Below, one piece after another: positions 1-11,761 of a DNA stretch of 64,000 bases (position 1 is the first letter of the stretch; every line of letters begins with the position of its first letter). The notes beneath the pieces were generated by a model, which saw only the letters and a program-made list of their open reading frames with translations, was not told where the DNA came from and did no database searches. The DNA is taken from contig QJNS01000059.1 of the NCBI GenBank assembly GCA_004154925.1, positions 248,001-312,000 on the forward strand, read 5' to 3'. The stretch comes from Monosporascus cannonballus. Its lineage: Eukaryota; Ascomycota; Sordariomycetes; Xylariales. The translations under genes and the position numbers were made by a program.

Positions 1-835
1 CTGCGTGCGTTCACTAGATTCTATAGCTAAAAATTAGTTAGCCAGTCCGGCCCGGGACGCTGAGCGCAAGCGCTCGGGGGAATCTAAATCTAAATGCGCT
101 CTACCGCCCATAACGATCTGTATCCCGGTTTATTGTGACGTGAGTCGAGACCTTGTGATGCCAATGCCGCGCTCTAGTCCATACAGCAGTTTAGGTAAAT
201 AGATTGGTATGCTCGCCAGGATCCTCAACAGGTTCCATGCCATTGGTATGCACGAAGAGAGTACGATGCCGTCTAGAGTAGGTGATGCGCATCACATCTT
301 CGTTTTCATTTATTCGTCTTACCGGGCGTGTCTTTAGGCAGCCTGCTGGGTTTCGCCTCCCAGATCTGCTGGCTATAGCGTTCTGAAGCTTTCACCTACA
401 CGGCACCGCAAATACGGTACCGGGGATTCGCACATCATCCCCTTGTTGCTGGGTGGTGCTTCATCGTTCAAGGATATCTGTCCTTCACCCCGCCTCAGAC
501 AGCTAGTATCGGGGCCCCCCCTGCTTAAAACTAGCGCAGTTGAACTGTGTGATGGACGCGCTGAAGATGAAGACATAGTTGCTACCGAAATTTCACGATT
601 AGTAGAAAAGCAGTGCCCGATCACCCACGCCATACGCCGCCGTTTCCTCCGTTCGTCCTTGGGTCCATTCCATTCATCCATGCCTTCATTTCGCGCGACC
701 TATCGTCTTCATCGATGATCGCGGCATTACTCCCTCCTTGGCAAGTAGGTCGGTAGGTCCATCGGAGCCTCCGCCAGCCTCGAAATATCCTCAGCGCCGC
801 TGGCCACGACATCCCTTGGATTCCACCAACTCATC
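1..835. other. Gene-free stretch at window start
   Basis: No reading frame here shows a recognisable protein or a convincing exon chain; open frames on both strands are under about 105 codons and look like chance. The stretch lies downstream of the E2 gene that ends at 836 on the minus strand, so part of it is probably that gene's 3' untranslated region. Confidence 0.5.
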
Positions 836-1381
836 TCACTTCATGGCATGTCTCTGCACGTACGCTCTGGCATTTCTCTCGAACGTGGCGCGGTCGGTGC
901 GATACTCGTCAGCGATGCGCGCCTCGAGGGGGTCGTCGGGGTTGGGCTCGATGAGCAGGCCCCGCACGGCCTCGAGCACGGCGCGCACGCGGCACGGCGG
1001 CTTCCAGTTGTCCGGCTTCAGGATCCCCAAGCACACGTTGCCCACACTGTCGTTCGTCACATTCGGATGCCAGATGCGCGTCGCGAAGTTGATCTGGGGC
1101 GCCTTGAACGGGTAGTCCGGGGGTAGGGTTAACGTGAGGTCGAAGGAGCCGCCTGCGTACGGCGTGTTGGCCGGCCCTTTCAGGGTGATGGACCATACGT
1201 GGATGTTGGACTCGTCAGGCAGGCGGATGGTTATGCCTTCGGGCGGCGAGGCGGTGCACTCTGCTAGTTCCTGGAGGGGTGGTTAGAAGGGGCGGTTGAG
1301 AAGAAGATGGGGAGGGAGGCGGGGCGGAGAGAGGGAGAGATAGGCAGGTACCTTGCCGATACGCTTTTGTGCGGACGACAT
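836..1381 (-). CDS. Ubiquitin-conjugating enzyme E2, UBE2L3-like
   Basis: A two-exon gene: exon 1 is 1381-1352 and exon 2 is 1270-836, joined in phase 0 across an 81-bp intron. The product is 154 residues, the same length as UBE2L3/UbcH7. It carries a complete UBC fold: the HPN motif at residues 78-80, then the active-site Cys at about residue 90 in VCLGIL, followed by NWKPP and a C-terminal NPDDPLEARIADEY helix region. The Cys accepts ubiquitin from E1 and passes it on through an E3. The NWKP stretch after the Cys resembles UBE2L3 more than the UBE2D/Ubc4 group, which has QWSPAL there. Which E3 class it serves cannot be read from sequence. The start is well supported: MSSAQKRIGK joins directly to ELAECTASPP, the usual E2 helix 1. 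Confidence 0.9.
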
Positions 1382-2526
1382 GATCGATGCGTTGTTACTT
1401 TGCTTGCTTGGTCAGGGTTCGTGTGTACGGTTGTGAACGCCGACAATCCGAGGAGCCTATTCCCGTTGATGCAATCAATATGCGACGAATGGCTAACGAG
1501 GTAGGTATTTATGAAGCACCAGGTCTTGGAAAGGGGGTCAGCGGTGAATGGGCAGTTCAACTACTTGTAGCTTGTCGCTCGTGAAGGATATCAACAAGGC
1601 AGAAAGGTCGGAAACAAGGCGAAGAAGCTTTGGGAAATGTTCCCTGAGCTTGTTTAGCTCTAGGCATTCAGGCCCATCCAGGGTGTGCCGGGCAAGTAGA
1701 CAAAGCACACAGGAGGGGGGGTACAAACCTAAAACTGGTTCTAGGTTCCAACAACGACGAAGTGAAGCGCCCCTTGCCGTCTCGGATCCTACACCTGGTG
1801 GAATATCTCGGCTGTCTCTTTCTATCTGGAGCGTTCTGTCTGAACGTGAGGATGGGGAAGTGATGGAGCTTGTATGTAGGTAAGAACATACTATGTATGG
1901 GTGAGGCCTGAGGGGAAGCAGCTCCCACCGTATTGGCCGGAATGCGATAAGTCAGTGAGGTGACTGACATCAGGTGGGAGGGGCTGCTGAGCCTCCCATC
2001 GCTCAGCTCCTCATTGGGAGCCGGACGAGCGAGTGAAGCTGGGGGAGCCACTGGAGGCAGGTGGGGGGTTGGGACCCCATGCGATGGAAGGCTTGGCTGC
2101 AGTTGCAGCTGCCCCACTACGTATCGATATGTACCTAGGCTTGGTAGGACAACAGGGTTTAGCTGCAGGGCACACGCTATTTTATTTGGTACAAGCGCAC
2201 GAGGGCAAGGGAATAAATAGCCATAAGTCGATGATGCTCTTAGCACACTGGAAGTTTAGGAATTACTGCACTAGGTTGTGATCGAGGCACACGTATATCG
2301 CGAGCGAGCGAGGGGCCGCAGTATGGTCATCGATCACGGCTTTTGAAATCCGGTAAGGACGTCGTTCCAACACTACATGAGCAACTAGCAACCTTCAGGT
2401 GCGAGGAGCCTGTTGTATTCCTTCCACTGAGCACCAATACATATTGTTTAAGAACTACAGTAACATAACAAAGCGTGAACGGGCCAACAGGAGCAACAAC
2501 GATGGTGGGAAGTTCGAGCTCCTGCG
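1382..2526. other. Intergenic region between E2 and F-box genes
   Basis: No supported gene. The first part is the E2 promoter side, and the far end lies 3' of the F-box gene. Open frames here (up to 192 codons on the minus strand) are proline- and serine-rich, lack splice-supported extensions and resemble no family I know. Confidence 0.5.
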
Positions 2527-4002
2527 TTAATTTTCGTCCTCGTCCATCTCTGCTTCCTCGTCGGATACTTCGCTGACGTCCGAGTGGCCGGAGTAGTCGG
2601 ATTCCTCCGGCCAATTGACGACAACGGCATCCCTGAGCTCCCTCAGAGCACAGCCGAGGTCACTGCCCGCCCAGTTCTTCTCCGAGTCTGGCGCGGCATC
2701 CTTGAATGTGACGGGCCATGCGCCGAAGTGACTGTACGCCTGCTTTAGCAAGCGCAGAGAAATGCTAGATAGATCCAGGCCAGATTCGGAGATTGTGCCG
2801 AACAGCTTAGCCCAGATGTTAACTTTCTGTATCATATTTGCCGGCTCCAATGTGACCTTGTGAAGGCTGATGGAACGCAATGTCGACCGGTATCTCTTGT
2901 AAAGCTCGACCAGTATATGAGGCTTGACGATTATAAACCCGAGGTCGATTTGGTTAAGGCGCGTGAATTCGACAGGAGGTGGTGGTGGTTTGGGGGTATT
3001 CGCTGCTTGAAGCGCTGGTTGGTCAGGCAACGCGGTTCCCGACGAGTCCTTTGGGTCGTTGGGCCGTTTTGAGAGCCACTGCAGAAGTTCTGAAGCATGT
3101 ACAGGATCATATTGCTGAAAGTTTAGCCGCAGCTGCTCAAGGGCCGGGAGTCTCGACAGGAACCCCATCAGAGCAACGCTGTAACAGCATTGAACATCAT
3201 CGCCGCTTGCGAATCTAGTAGGGGGGAACCTGTCATCGAGATCCAAATAGAGCGCCTTGAGATTGGCTAGGACAGGTGCCAGGGTCGGCTCTAGCTGCTG
3301 AGGGATGTAGAAGGCCTGGTCCGACAGAGTTTCGTTCATAAGAATGACCTCGAATCGTTCGACATTGGCCTTGGGGGATTTCCCGAGAGCCCTCAGGACT
3401 GTCTGAAAGACATGGCATTGATAAAGGGACTGCTCGGGGAAGCTATTGTTGCGCGGACGGAGTCCCGTCTCCTGATACAGCGTAGGTGCCCCGTAACTAC
3501 TCCATCGAGCCGAGTCGCCGTCCCTGAAACGGCCACGAGAGCTATAATTCCGCACGCCCACGGTCCTGAGGCCGGAAAGATTCTGCAGGGCCTCGGCCAG
3601 CAGCTCAAAGTCGCGGCCGGTGCTTTTTAGAAACTGATGGCTCATAAACTCCTCCTTGAACCTGTTGAATCTCTCATACTGGCCCGTGTTGCGAACCCTG
3701 ACATCGGACTCGGTCAACATGGTCGTTGTCGGTCGTTCCACACTGATAATGAGATATTTCAGGCTAGGCGCAAAGCGGGACCTAGAGATGTCCACCAGAG
3801 CCTGAAGGCTAAACTCGGTGAACATGAACTGGCGCTTGGAGAAGAATTCTCTGGCAAAGGAGTTGAAGAAAGATGCCTCGAGGTGTTTGCATACGCGCCG
3901 GAGCACGCCATACTCCGGAGTCGTCAGAGAGGAGGATATATGAAGAAGCACCTCCAGGGGCATGGAGAGCAAAAGACTGGACGAGCTCGACTGAGAATCC
4001 AT
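2527..4002 (-). CDS. F-box domain protein
   Basis: A single-exon gene encoding 491 residues. An F-box-like segment lies near residues 12-50: SMPLEVLLHISSSL, then TTPEYGVLRRVCKHLEA. This is the usual leucine/proline-rich helix set that binds Skp1 in SCF ubiquitin ligases. The rest is rich in leucine and in short repeats reminiscent of degenerate leucine-rich repeats, which would select substrates. The C-terminus is strongly acidic (DVSDEEAEMDEDEN). Fungi encode many such orphan F-box proteins, so no substrate is proposed. The start is the first ATG of a frame that opens directly into the F-box. Alternatives are few; the F-box call is firm, the role open. Confidence 0.8.
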   Translation of the reverse strand: MDSQSSSSSLLLSMPLEVLLHISSSLTTPEYGVLRRVCKHLEASFFNSFAREFFSKRQFMFTEFSLQALVDISRSRFAPSLKYLIISVERPTTTMLTESDVRVRNTGQYERFNRFKEEFMSHQFLKSTGRDFELLAEALQNLSGLRTVGVRNYSSRGRFRDGDSARWSSYGAPTLYQETGLRPRNNSFPEQSLYQCHVFQTVLRALGKSPKANVERFEVILMNETLSDQAFYIPQQLEPTLAPVLANLKALYLDLDDRFPPTRFASGDDVQCCYSVALMGFLSRLPALEQLRLNFQQYDPVHASELLQWLSKRPNDPKDSSGTALPDQPALQAANTPKPPPPPVEFTRLNQIDLGFIIVKPHILVELYKRYRSTLRSISLHKVTLEPANMIQKVNIWAKLFGTISESGLDLSSISLRLLKQAYSHFGAWPVTFKDAAPDSEKNWAGSDLGCALRELRDAVVVNWPEESDYSGHSDVSEVSDEEAEMDEDEN

Positions 4003-4700
4003 CTTGACCTATGCCCCTAAGGTAGAGGTAGCATAAGCATTTGGGAGGGTAACAGAGGTTGACTATCTCTTGAAGGCAAAGAGAACGAAATGCGACGTTG
4101 GGGCTGAATTAAATAAGAAGTTGCCGTCATCGAGCTCAAGCTTGTACGCCCCAGCTGTTCGTTATTCACTACCTTAGGTACCCACTAGGCACCTACTAGG
4201 CAATCACCTGTTGCCTGTTCTGGCCATGAATTGTAGTGGGGGAAAGTGGGGCAAAGGCTAGACAAGGACCCCTAAGTTAGGTAGGTACCCGGTATGGGGC
4301 GTGCACCCTCCATATGCTAGAATCGGTGAGTCCCTTGATATTCCTCAGCGGCGAGGATAGGGTTTGCAATATCACCAAGATCCCGAAGATCTCGTAATTC
4401 AATGCATGACGAAGTTGTCGCATGCAGCTCGGATCCGGGGGGTGGGCAATACATGCAGGCACCACGCTGTACGACGTTTCGACCGCCAAAAAAAACCGAG
4501 TCACAAAAGTACAATAGTGGCAGGCTATTCGAGCAGACATATAAGGCAGGCAGGTATCTCAAGAATTTTTTGTAAAGACCTAAACTCGGTCGGTCCGATC
4601 ATGGAACCCTGCCGATATATTATGCAACACGATCCCAAACTCTAGTAACAGAAATATCCAAGAACATCATCATAACCTCGTATTGTCCTGCTTCATATCC
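4003..4700. other. Intergenic region, F-box promoter side
   Basis: About 700 bases with no supported gene. It holds the upstream region of the minus-strand F-box gene and the 3' side of the permease gene. Short TAGGTA/ACCTA-type runs recur (for example near 4175-4200 and 4278-4290), a pattern seen in several gaps of this window. Confidence 0.45.
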
Positions 4701-6646
4701 TCACTGGTCTCTTCGTCTAACTTCTTTCGCACTTGCGCCGTACTTGGTGTCGCCGACAACCGCCTCCTCGTCGACGAACATCTCGCGTTGGCTTCCGCCG
4801 CCGTCCTTGTGGCTGTCGTAGGCGAGGCTGACTTCCGTGATCTCCTCGCCGACCTCCAGCCACCTGGGGCTGCACGAGGGGATCGGGAATATCTTGCACA
4901 GGATCCAGTACATCGACGAGGAGATGGTGAAGCCGCCAAAGAAGTTGAGCTCGTAGATGTACGTGGCGGCCATCGGGACAGGGGTGCCCACCGCGCCGGC
5001 GAAGCCCACCACGTTGATCAGGATACCGGCGATGTATGCCGCATACGCCCTCCAGTGTATCCCGTACGTGTAGAAGTAAGGGCCGCTCTTCCTAGCGTCG
5101 TACAACTCCTTGATTTCGAGGTAGCCCTTGCGGACAAAGTAGTAATCGCTAATCATGACGCCCGCGATCGAGCTGAGGAACACCGAGTAAGACGAGAGGT
5201 AGGTCGTGAATTGGTTCGCCGTGGTGAGCAGCTGGTAGGGGCACATCGCCAGACCGATCGCCGCACAGATATATCCGCCGCGGCGAATGTTGATAAATCG
5301 AGGGAGGAGCGCCGTCATGTCGGTGCCGGCCGAGATAGAGTTGGCGGCGATATTAGTTCCGAGCTGGGCCAGGGCGAACGCGGTGGCGATGACGAAGACG
5401 CCAAATCGCGCGCCCGGTCCGCCGTCATCGATGAACCTCTCGAGGAGGTCGAGAGGGTCCCAAATCGGCTCGGTTCCTTGGTAAATGATGACCGAGCTCG
5501 AGGAGACGAAGATGCCGATGAAAGACGTGACAGCGAATCCGATAGGGATCGCAAAAAGCTGGGACCAGAGGGCGTCCCTGGGCTTGCCGGCAAAACGCGA
5601 GAAATCCGGGTCGTTCACGATGAGGGTGGCGAAATTGGCGATCGAGCTCATGACGCCTTTCACGAACGCCCATCCAAGCTCGCCGCCAGACTTGGCAGCG
5701 CCTTGCCTCACGACGGGACCGGCACCACCGGCGCGTACGAGGGACCAGATAAAGAAGGCGATAGCGGCGACGGGGACGAAATAAGCCTTGACGGTGAAAA
5801 GGTGCCGGATCTGGTGTACGGGGAACCAGATGGCCGGCAAGGAGAGGAGCCAGAAGAGGAAGAAGGAAGCAAAGTCGGCAGTGGAGGTCCCCGACTCTGG
5901 AGAGAACGCACCATGCCCGATTCTTTCTCGATCCTGGACGTCTTACAATTAGCTTCGCTAATGGTGCAGAGAGCATTATTAAACATACCCAGCTCGTCCA
6001 TATGGAACGGATCATGAGGTACACGCAGTGTCCGCCGATGTACGCCTGCACCCCGTACCAGATGCAGGCTAGAACCTCATTAGCCAAAGCACACGTGCGA
6101 ACACATATGGACGCATCGACTAACCCATAGCGACACGGTTAAAGACCGGCCAGAGACAACCCCATATCCCGAAGGAGGATCTATTCACTACCGGGAATCC
6201 GATATGGTAGACAGCACCTATTCGGCCCGTCAAGACGATGAAGCAACCGGCGATCGTATATCCGAGCCACACGCATATCCACGACTGCCACCACGAGAGG
6301 CCGTTGACGATCATCGAAGAGCTGATCATCCAGGTGTTGATGTTGAACGAGTCGGCGATCCAGAATCCGACAAAGTTCCACGGGCCCCATTGGCGCCGCG
6401 CCGGCTCGACGGGTTTGAGATCATTGTTCGTCAACTGCGATCCAGGTCAGTCTCGCGCATCACCCTATCCCGGCGTCCTCGCCGCCGGCCGGAGCCAATT
6501 TCTCCTTTAATCGGCATATAGTCCAGGAAACGAGGGAAATAAGTGCATGTAAATCTTACCATCAGCTGGGCCGTGGTCAGGCCCTCCTCGTTATCAACCT
6601 GCAGCTTTTGCGCCACGGTGCCAAGCGAACTGTGAAGCTTCTCCAT
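4701..6646 (-). CDS. NCS1-family nucleobase permease (uracil/allantoin type)
   Basis: A multi-exon membrane transporter of the NCS1 family (Fur4/Dal4/FurA-like) that should import uracil, allantoin or a related base or hydantoin with H+. Exons read as 6646-6560, 6434-6125, 6068-5989 and 5933-4701, giving about 569 residues, normal for the family. Each junction keeps frame and has a branch-like CTAAT or CTGAC before the acceptor. Family landmarks are [55 protein letters not shown] and [20 protein letters not shown]. Around 12 hydrophobic segments are visible, and the tail is charged and probably cytosolic. The 5' end is uncertain: an acceptor-like site at 6666-6665 with an upstream CACTAAC suggests one more exon or a 5' UTR intron. 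Exact substrate is inference. Confidence 0.88.
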
Positions 6647-8395
6647 AGCGTCGTCGACGAGAGCCTAATGCGGCATGGGCTGGTTAGTGTGGTGGTAGTG
6701 CGCGATTCGTCTCGAGTAATTGTCGCGTAATAGAAAAGCGGTTGGCGGTTCCCAATTCCGTCCCAAGTAAACGGGACCGCAAGCAAACGGCCCTGCCGCA
6801 ATGACGCGCGGCCCCTCCCTCTGTGGCTAATGAGTGAGAGCTAGGATCGATCACCTACGTATGTAGGTAAGGGGGGCAGGCGTATCAGAGTTCGTTAGAC
6901 CAGGGCGACGACCACGACGGGGTGCTGCTGGCACAAACTCTGGTCTTTGTGCCTCAACTAAGCGACACGTGGATTGAACGCCGACTCGAGGAAAGGGTAG
7001 TATTGACGGAAACAATGCGGGAAAGCAGGGGGAGAGGAGAGATATATATTGCTCTCCTTCCCCCGAGGTAAGGGATCTATCTGCCTACCTACATAATCTG
7101 TCTTCCGATCTGCATACGTATCTATCCATCCGGTAATGACGCCACCGCGCGGTGCACAACCTTGAAGAATATCTCGCTTTCCGGTTCCGCACACCAAGCA
7201 GAATTGCGTAAACGAGCGGAACAAGCGCATAGACAGCAAGGCAGTCGGTTGCAAGGGTCCTAGTAGCTTCCCCACACTTTCTACAGCGCGATGCAACCCC
7301 AGCCAGACCCCTCGCCTTGGTGCGACGGCACTTGGCGGCATCCGTCCCTCTAGCGATCGGCCTCGCCGCGAGAACCGAGAGAACGCCGGACCCGAGCCAG
7401 GTCGGGGGGAGCCGAGATCTTACTGCGCCCAGTACCCAAGCAGACACCTACTGTAAGATCATGAATACGGGCAAGGGGAAGCACGGTTTGTTCGAACTTC
7501 GGCAGCAACCAGGCATCCTCGGCGCGCTCGCCAGGGAACTCATTCAGGGTTCTGGGGTTCTTTTACTATCTACGTACTAGGTGAGTAACGACGACCGGGG
7601 TTGCTGCGGGCGGAAAGAGTCGAGACAGACGCCGGGCATCTCCACACGACTTTACCTACAATAGCTGAGCGCGCCTGGGGCAATGCCTATCACTGCCGGG
7701 GCGCAAGGGTTCCCGAGTTGTTTTTACTCGATCGAAATAACGTCTCTACATAAATATTAGCACCTTACAGATAATATTAGGTAACTCCTAAAGGCGAAAG
7801 GGCTATATCGCAAGCCGAACGTTTTGATATGCCGGATCTTGGCATTATAAGCTTTTATTAGGTCGTACCTTGTAAGTTGCAGATCGGACGTTATGGTCTA
7901 CTCATTGCCTTCTAGACATGCTTTTCTTTTTGGTGTGTATTGCTTATAATTGTATTACGAGAAATGTGTCGTCGGTAATGGCGGTGGTTTACCGCGGGAC
8001 GATGCAAGCGATCAGAGCACTCTGGGCCCGACGCGGGATGCGGATTGTACTCAGCAGACTACAATAACTGTTGAATGAATGTAGCTTTCTGTTAGAACCG
8101 ACTGAAGATTGTTCCCGGAGCGTTGAATAGTAACCGCCGGAAATGCACTTAACGCTAAACTTGGGTTTGGCGACTAGGTAATATCCACAGCCTGTCTGGC
8201 CACCTTCATTTTTCTATAAGGCGATGGCTTTTCTGTCGAGCCAGCGTCAGCCAGGGACTGATCGATATCTGTATCCATTATTATTTTCCCGCATGACACA
8301 CGCATTATCCCCCATCGCGACCCCCGACCCCAGCTAAACTACAGTAGGTAACTTACAGAGTATGTCGCACGCGGCAAGAGCTCTGATAAGCCCTA
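6647..8395. other. Gene-poor region upstream of the permease
   Basis: No supported gene on either strand. The first about 200 bases are likely the permease promoter or leader. Around 7740-7960 the sequence turns AT-rich. Open frames near 6958-7580 overlap on both strands and look like chance. Confidence 0.45.
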
Positions 8396-8612
8396 CCGCC
8401 TTTTTCGACTTTCCTCGTATGGGTCTACACGGACCACCCATTAGCGGACACCAACCAGAGTTCTCAGTTTTCTCCGGATCTCCGGATGATCTACGTTATC
8501 GATAACTATAACGATAAGCGAACCAGTTACCCTTTTGGGATTTGGAGAATCGTGGAGAATTCCTCGTAGGAGGTTTCGTGTAGACCCACATGAGGAAAAT
8601 CGAAAAAGGCGG
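8396..8612. mobile_element. Candidate MITE (Tc1/mariner-type, TA-flanked)
   Basis: Two arms of about 35 bp face each other: the left arm (8396-8430) starts CCGCCTTTTTCGA and ends GGGTCTACAC, and the right arm (8578-8612) is its near-exact reverse complement, with about four mismatches. Directly outside both arms is the dinucleotide TA (8394-8395 and 8613-8614), the target duplication of Tc1/mariner elements. The 217-bp unit has no coding capacity; inside is a further palindrome around GTTATCGATAAC. This fits a non-autonomous miniature inverted-repeat element. Copy number could not be tested. Confidence 0.7.
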
Positions 8613-9438
8613 TATTACGGGAGCTTGTATTTACTACAACGCTAGCTAGGCACTGTAGGTAGCTTGACCTTTCATCAATCACTTTGTCGTAACGCGTCCT
8701 TCTGCATGCAACCTGGGGCGTATACAGATAGATTCTAACGTACGTTAGATCGTATGCGCTTATCTAGCTTGCAACGGGCGAGCTGAAGAGCTCGTATCGT
8801 TCGATTCGTCTGTAGCTGGCTCGAAAACTCAACGCAGTGGCTGTGAGACGATAATAACCCCTGCCTGGAATAACGCCATCTTCGGCCGGGACTACGGAGC
8901 ACCCACAGTGCAACAGTACTTCATTGATGACAAGCCGCATTGATACAAGCTTTGCGGAGCGCCGCTATGTGGGCCTTCTCATGTAAGTAGAGGGTCGATA
9001 ATGGGATATTGAGTGTAATGGGTCTCCTCTGAAGCGATGAGAAGCACTCCACAAAAAATTCAGGTGGCCCACATGCACAGACAGTAGAGCGGCAGTTACC
9101 AAGTTAGTAAGCTTACAGATGGTGAACTCTCGTCAAAATTTGGCTATGTTAGTAGTTGAGGACAGCCAGGAGCTACATGACCCGTCCCTTCATGTGGACC
9201 TCTTCCAAGTTTCCGGAAATTACCTTCAGAGTGCCATGCTCCCGGAATGAAGCATAGATAAGCTTCTCGAACATTTGTCCCGCCCCAGACATCGTCGCAG
9301 GTATCAGCAATGCACATAGAATGCTGGACGTCTCCCCCAAGATGTAGCAAAGATAATCGAGGCGCCGACAGTCGTAAAGACATGTGTGGTTCTTCCCAGC
9401 AAGGCTGGTTGATGTTGAGCATGCTAGAGTCCGATATC
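8613..9438. other. Intergenic region 3' of PARP
   Basis: Nothing supported as a gene. The segment 9144-9422 shows a minus-strand open frame, but it follows the PARP stop codon and does not resemble a protein family; it is probably the PARP 3' UTR. Confidence 0.45.
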
Positions 9439-11761
9439 CTACATCCTTACTCTCAGCAGGTATCTCAAGCGAACCTGGCTAACGTCGTAGCAGATATACT
9501 CGTTGTACTGAAGGTATGCATTGGGGACACCTGTCGGGCCGGGCAGGACGGTCGTGTCGGGCTGTGAGTTTCGGCCGTTAGTTAATCGACGTCAATGTCA
9601 GCGGCATTGAGACACTCCTTACCATCATTACGCCCTTAAGGGATTCGTGGATGCATGCGGCATCTTTCCATTTGCCGGGACCCGTCATTCCCTTCCCCCA
9701 TGTCGACCACATCCCCTTGGCCTTAGCATCCTCTCCGGCACTATAACAAGCGTCCGTTAATTCTTGCATAGGCTTGCCAAGCTCGGCCTCGCAAAGAAGC
9801 AATAAAGCATGACCGTTAGATATGTACGGCACGCAGTAATTGGCAGACTAAATGCGGTGTTAGTACCGATTGGTCCAGTTAACGGCGGAAACAGTTAGAA
9901 AGGGGGCAAGAAGAACTGGCGATAGGTAACCCACCTTTGAAGACATATCGGCAAGATATATACCTGAACCACGGGGTCAGCTTCGAACCTCCGGAAATAG
10001 TCACTAAAATGAGAGCCTACCTTTACCGAACATATATCCCGATACTGGGGCCTCAGGCGGCGCAATTCGCAGGCCCTGGCTCAGTATACCACCGAAGTTG
10101 GTGCAGCGGGAGCCGTGCCACAACAGACGACGGTCTCGAGGCGGACCGGAGAATCCGCTCTGCTCAAAGCGGTCATGCTCTCCCTGCCGCTCGATGCGGA
10201 AGATCTGCGCAATTTGGTAGTCGGCCGAATGAGTGGCTCCCCGAGTGTTCATCAGGTAATCTTTGAGCTCCCGGAACTCGTCGCTGGTATTGCTCAATGG
10301 AGTCATCTCATTCATTCCCAGGCATTGGAACTGGCGATCAAGCATGTTGATCCTCTCAACATCCTTCTTGTCAGATTTCATCAGCAAGGATGCATCCTTC
10401 ATGTCTCCCAAGCTCTCCAGAAGCTCTATTTCTTTCTTGAGCATGGTCTGATCGCGGATGACAGGGGGTCGGTTGCGACCGAATGAGTGAGGAATGATGG
10501 AATAGAACAAGTTGGATAACTGTTCTGCGGCTTGGGGAAACTGAGTCTGATACTTAGATTGCGCGAGAACCGGATCGTCCAGCAGGGCGGAGAGGTCCTT
10601 CAGGGCTTGAAATCCGCGAGTGATGGTGGTCTTGCTGAGCTTGCCGAGAGGAAGTTTATCGGCGTCATAGTTCAGGTGGGCCATGGTAGCAGCGAAATAT
10701 TGCTGATTGAAGATGAGTTCTATCAGTTCCTGAGTAGCTTTAGGCAGCTTGGATGCGGGTTCCTCCTCGTCCGGCTCGTCCTTGACGCCCTTGACGCCCT
10801 TGGTGGCTGGCTCATCCTCCTCGTCTTCCGAGTCAGGCTCGTAGCTTCTCTCGATGAAAGCATACTTGCCAGGCTTAGGGGGCTGGCCACGGTCGGCCCA
10901 AGCCAATCCGCTTTTGGACTTGAACTTGCTGTCAAACTCTCGTAGGGCACTCTGCAAGGAGCCGTCGCCGAGGGCCTTTGACTGGCCATACTCTCCAACG
11001 CGACCCCATCTGGACCATGTGCGATATTGACCGGACACGGATCGAAGCAATTGTAGGCGGTAGAACTTATTGTTGTTGTTCGACGCGTTCGTTTGATTCA
11101 ACGAAGCGTCATAAATGAGACCATCGTCATTGATGTAAACCTCATAGTTGACCAACTCTCTGTTAGCACCTTCGTCGACCGGAATCCTGACGTCGAGCGA
11201 CTTGGCAATCTGGCCTTCGGCGACTCTGGCTTCCTTGGGATCTTCTGCCTCGTGCTCTTCTGGAACAGGCTTGCTCTTCTTTTGCGGCTTCGAGTCAACG
11301 TCATCGCCATCTCCCACTGCTGTCTGCGCAGCCTTTCTCTTTCGAGAACCGTTCGCTTCAGGAAGCGCAGAGGACGGAGCTGCAGAAGGTGCGGCTGCAG
11401 AAGGCGGAGCGGCAGGTGTTTCAAAACTATAGTTGTTCTCATCCACCCGAGTCATCTGGCCCAGACAGTCCTCAAGCCATTGGGGTTTGACAATGGGCAC
11501 ATGGTTGGATTTGGCAGACATGACCTTGGGCGAGGGCTTGTCGTAGTCAGCTTCAGTGGCGACAAGGTGGGTCGTAGAAGCCGTGACTGATCTAGCCAGA
11601 GTCGCACCGAGCGGCAGAATGAGGTCTTTTTCAATGGATTTTTGAGTGCGACCAGGTATCATGCCACTCAGGGCAATAACACAGCCGTGCAATGGGGATG
11701 GTGGTGGAGGCGGGGATTGTGTAGCTGCCGCCGCGCCCGTCTTCCTAGTTCTAGGTGGCAT
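9439..11761 (-). CDS. Poly(ADP-ribose) polymerase, BRCT-WGR-PARP
   Basis: A four-exon gene (11761-10021, 9963-9935, 9847-9623, 9561-9439) encoding about 705 residues. It transfers ADP-ribose from NAD+ to proteins in response to DNA breaks and should act in the nucleus. Domain order: a BRCT domain (about 25-115, GCVIALSG to QWLEDCL), a lysine/acidic linker, a WGR domain (about 195-300, with RTWSRWGRVGEYGQ), the helical regulatory domain (about 340-470) and the catalytic domain. The H-Y-E triad is intact: His about 549 in LLWHGSR, Tyr about 583 in GKGIYLADMSSKSANYC, Glu about 686 in YNEYICYDVSQ. The 29-nt second exon encodes the GIYLADMSSK segment. No zinc fingers are present, as in other filamentous-fungal PARPs (PrpA of Aspergillus, NPO of Neurospora). 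Both call and exon chain are firm. Confidence 0.95.

Noticed and set aside
1668..2246. 192-codon minus-strand frame between the E2 and F-box genes
   Set aside because: No family resemblance, no splice-supported extension, and it overlaps open frames on the other strand.
4683..6017. Plus-strand open frame of 444 codons opposite the permease
   Set aside because: Composition is Asp/Arg/Glu/Gly-biased and resembles no protein; the minus strand encodes a clear NCS1 permease with conserved motifs.
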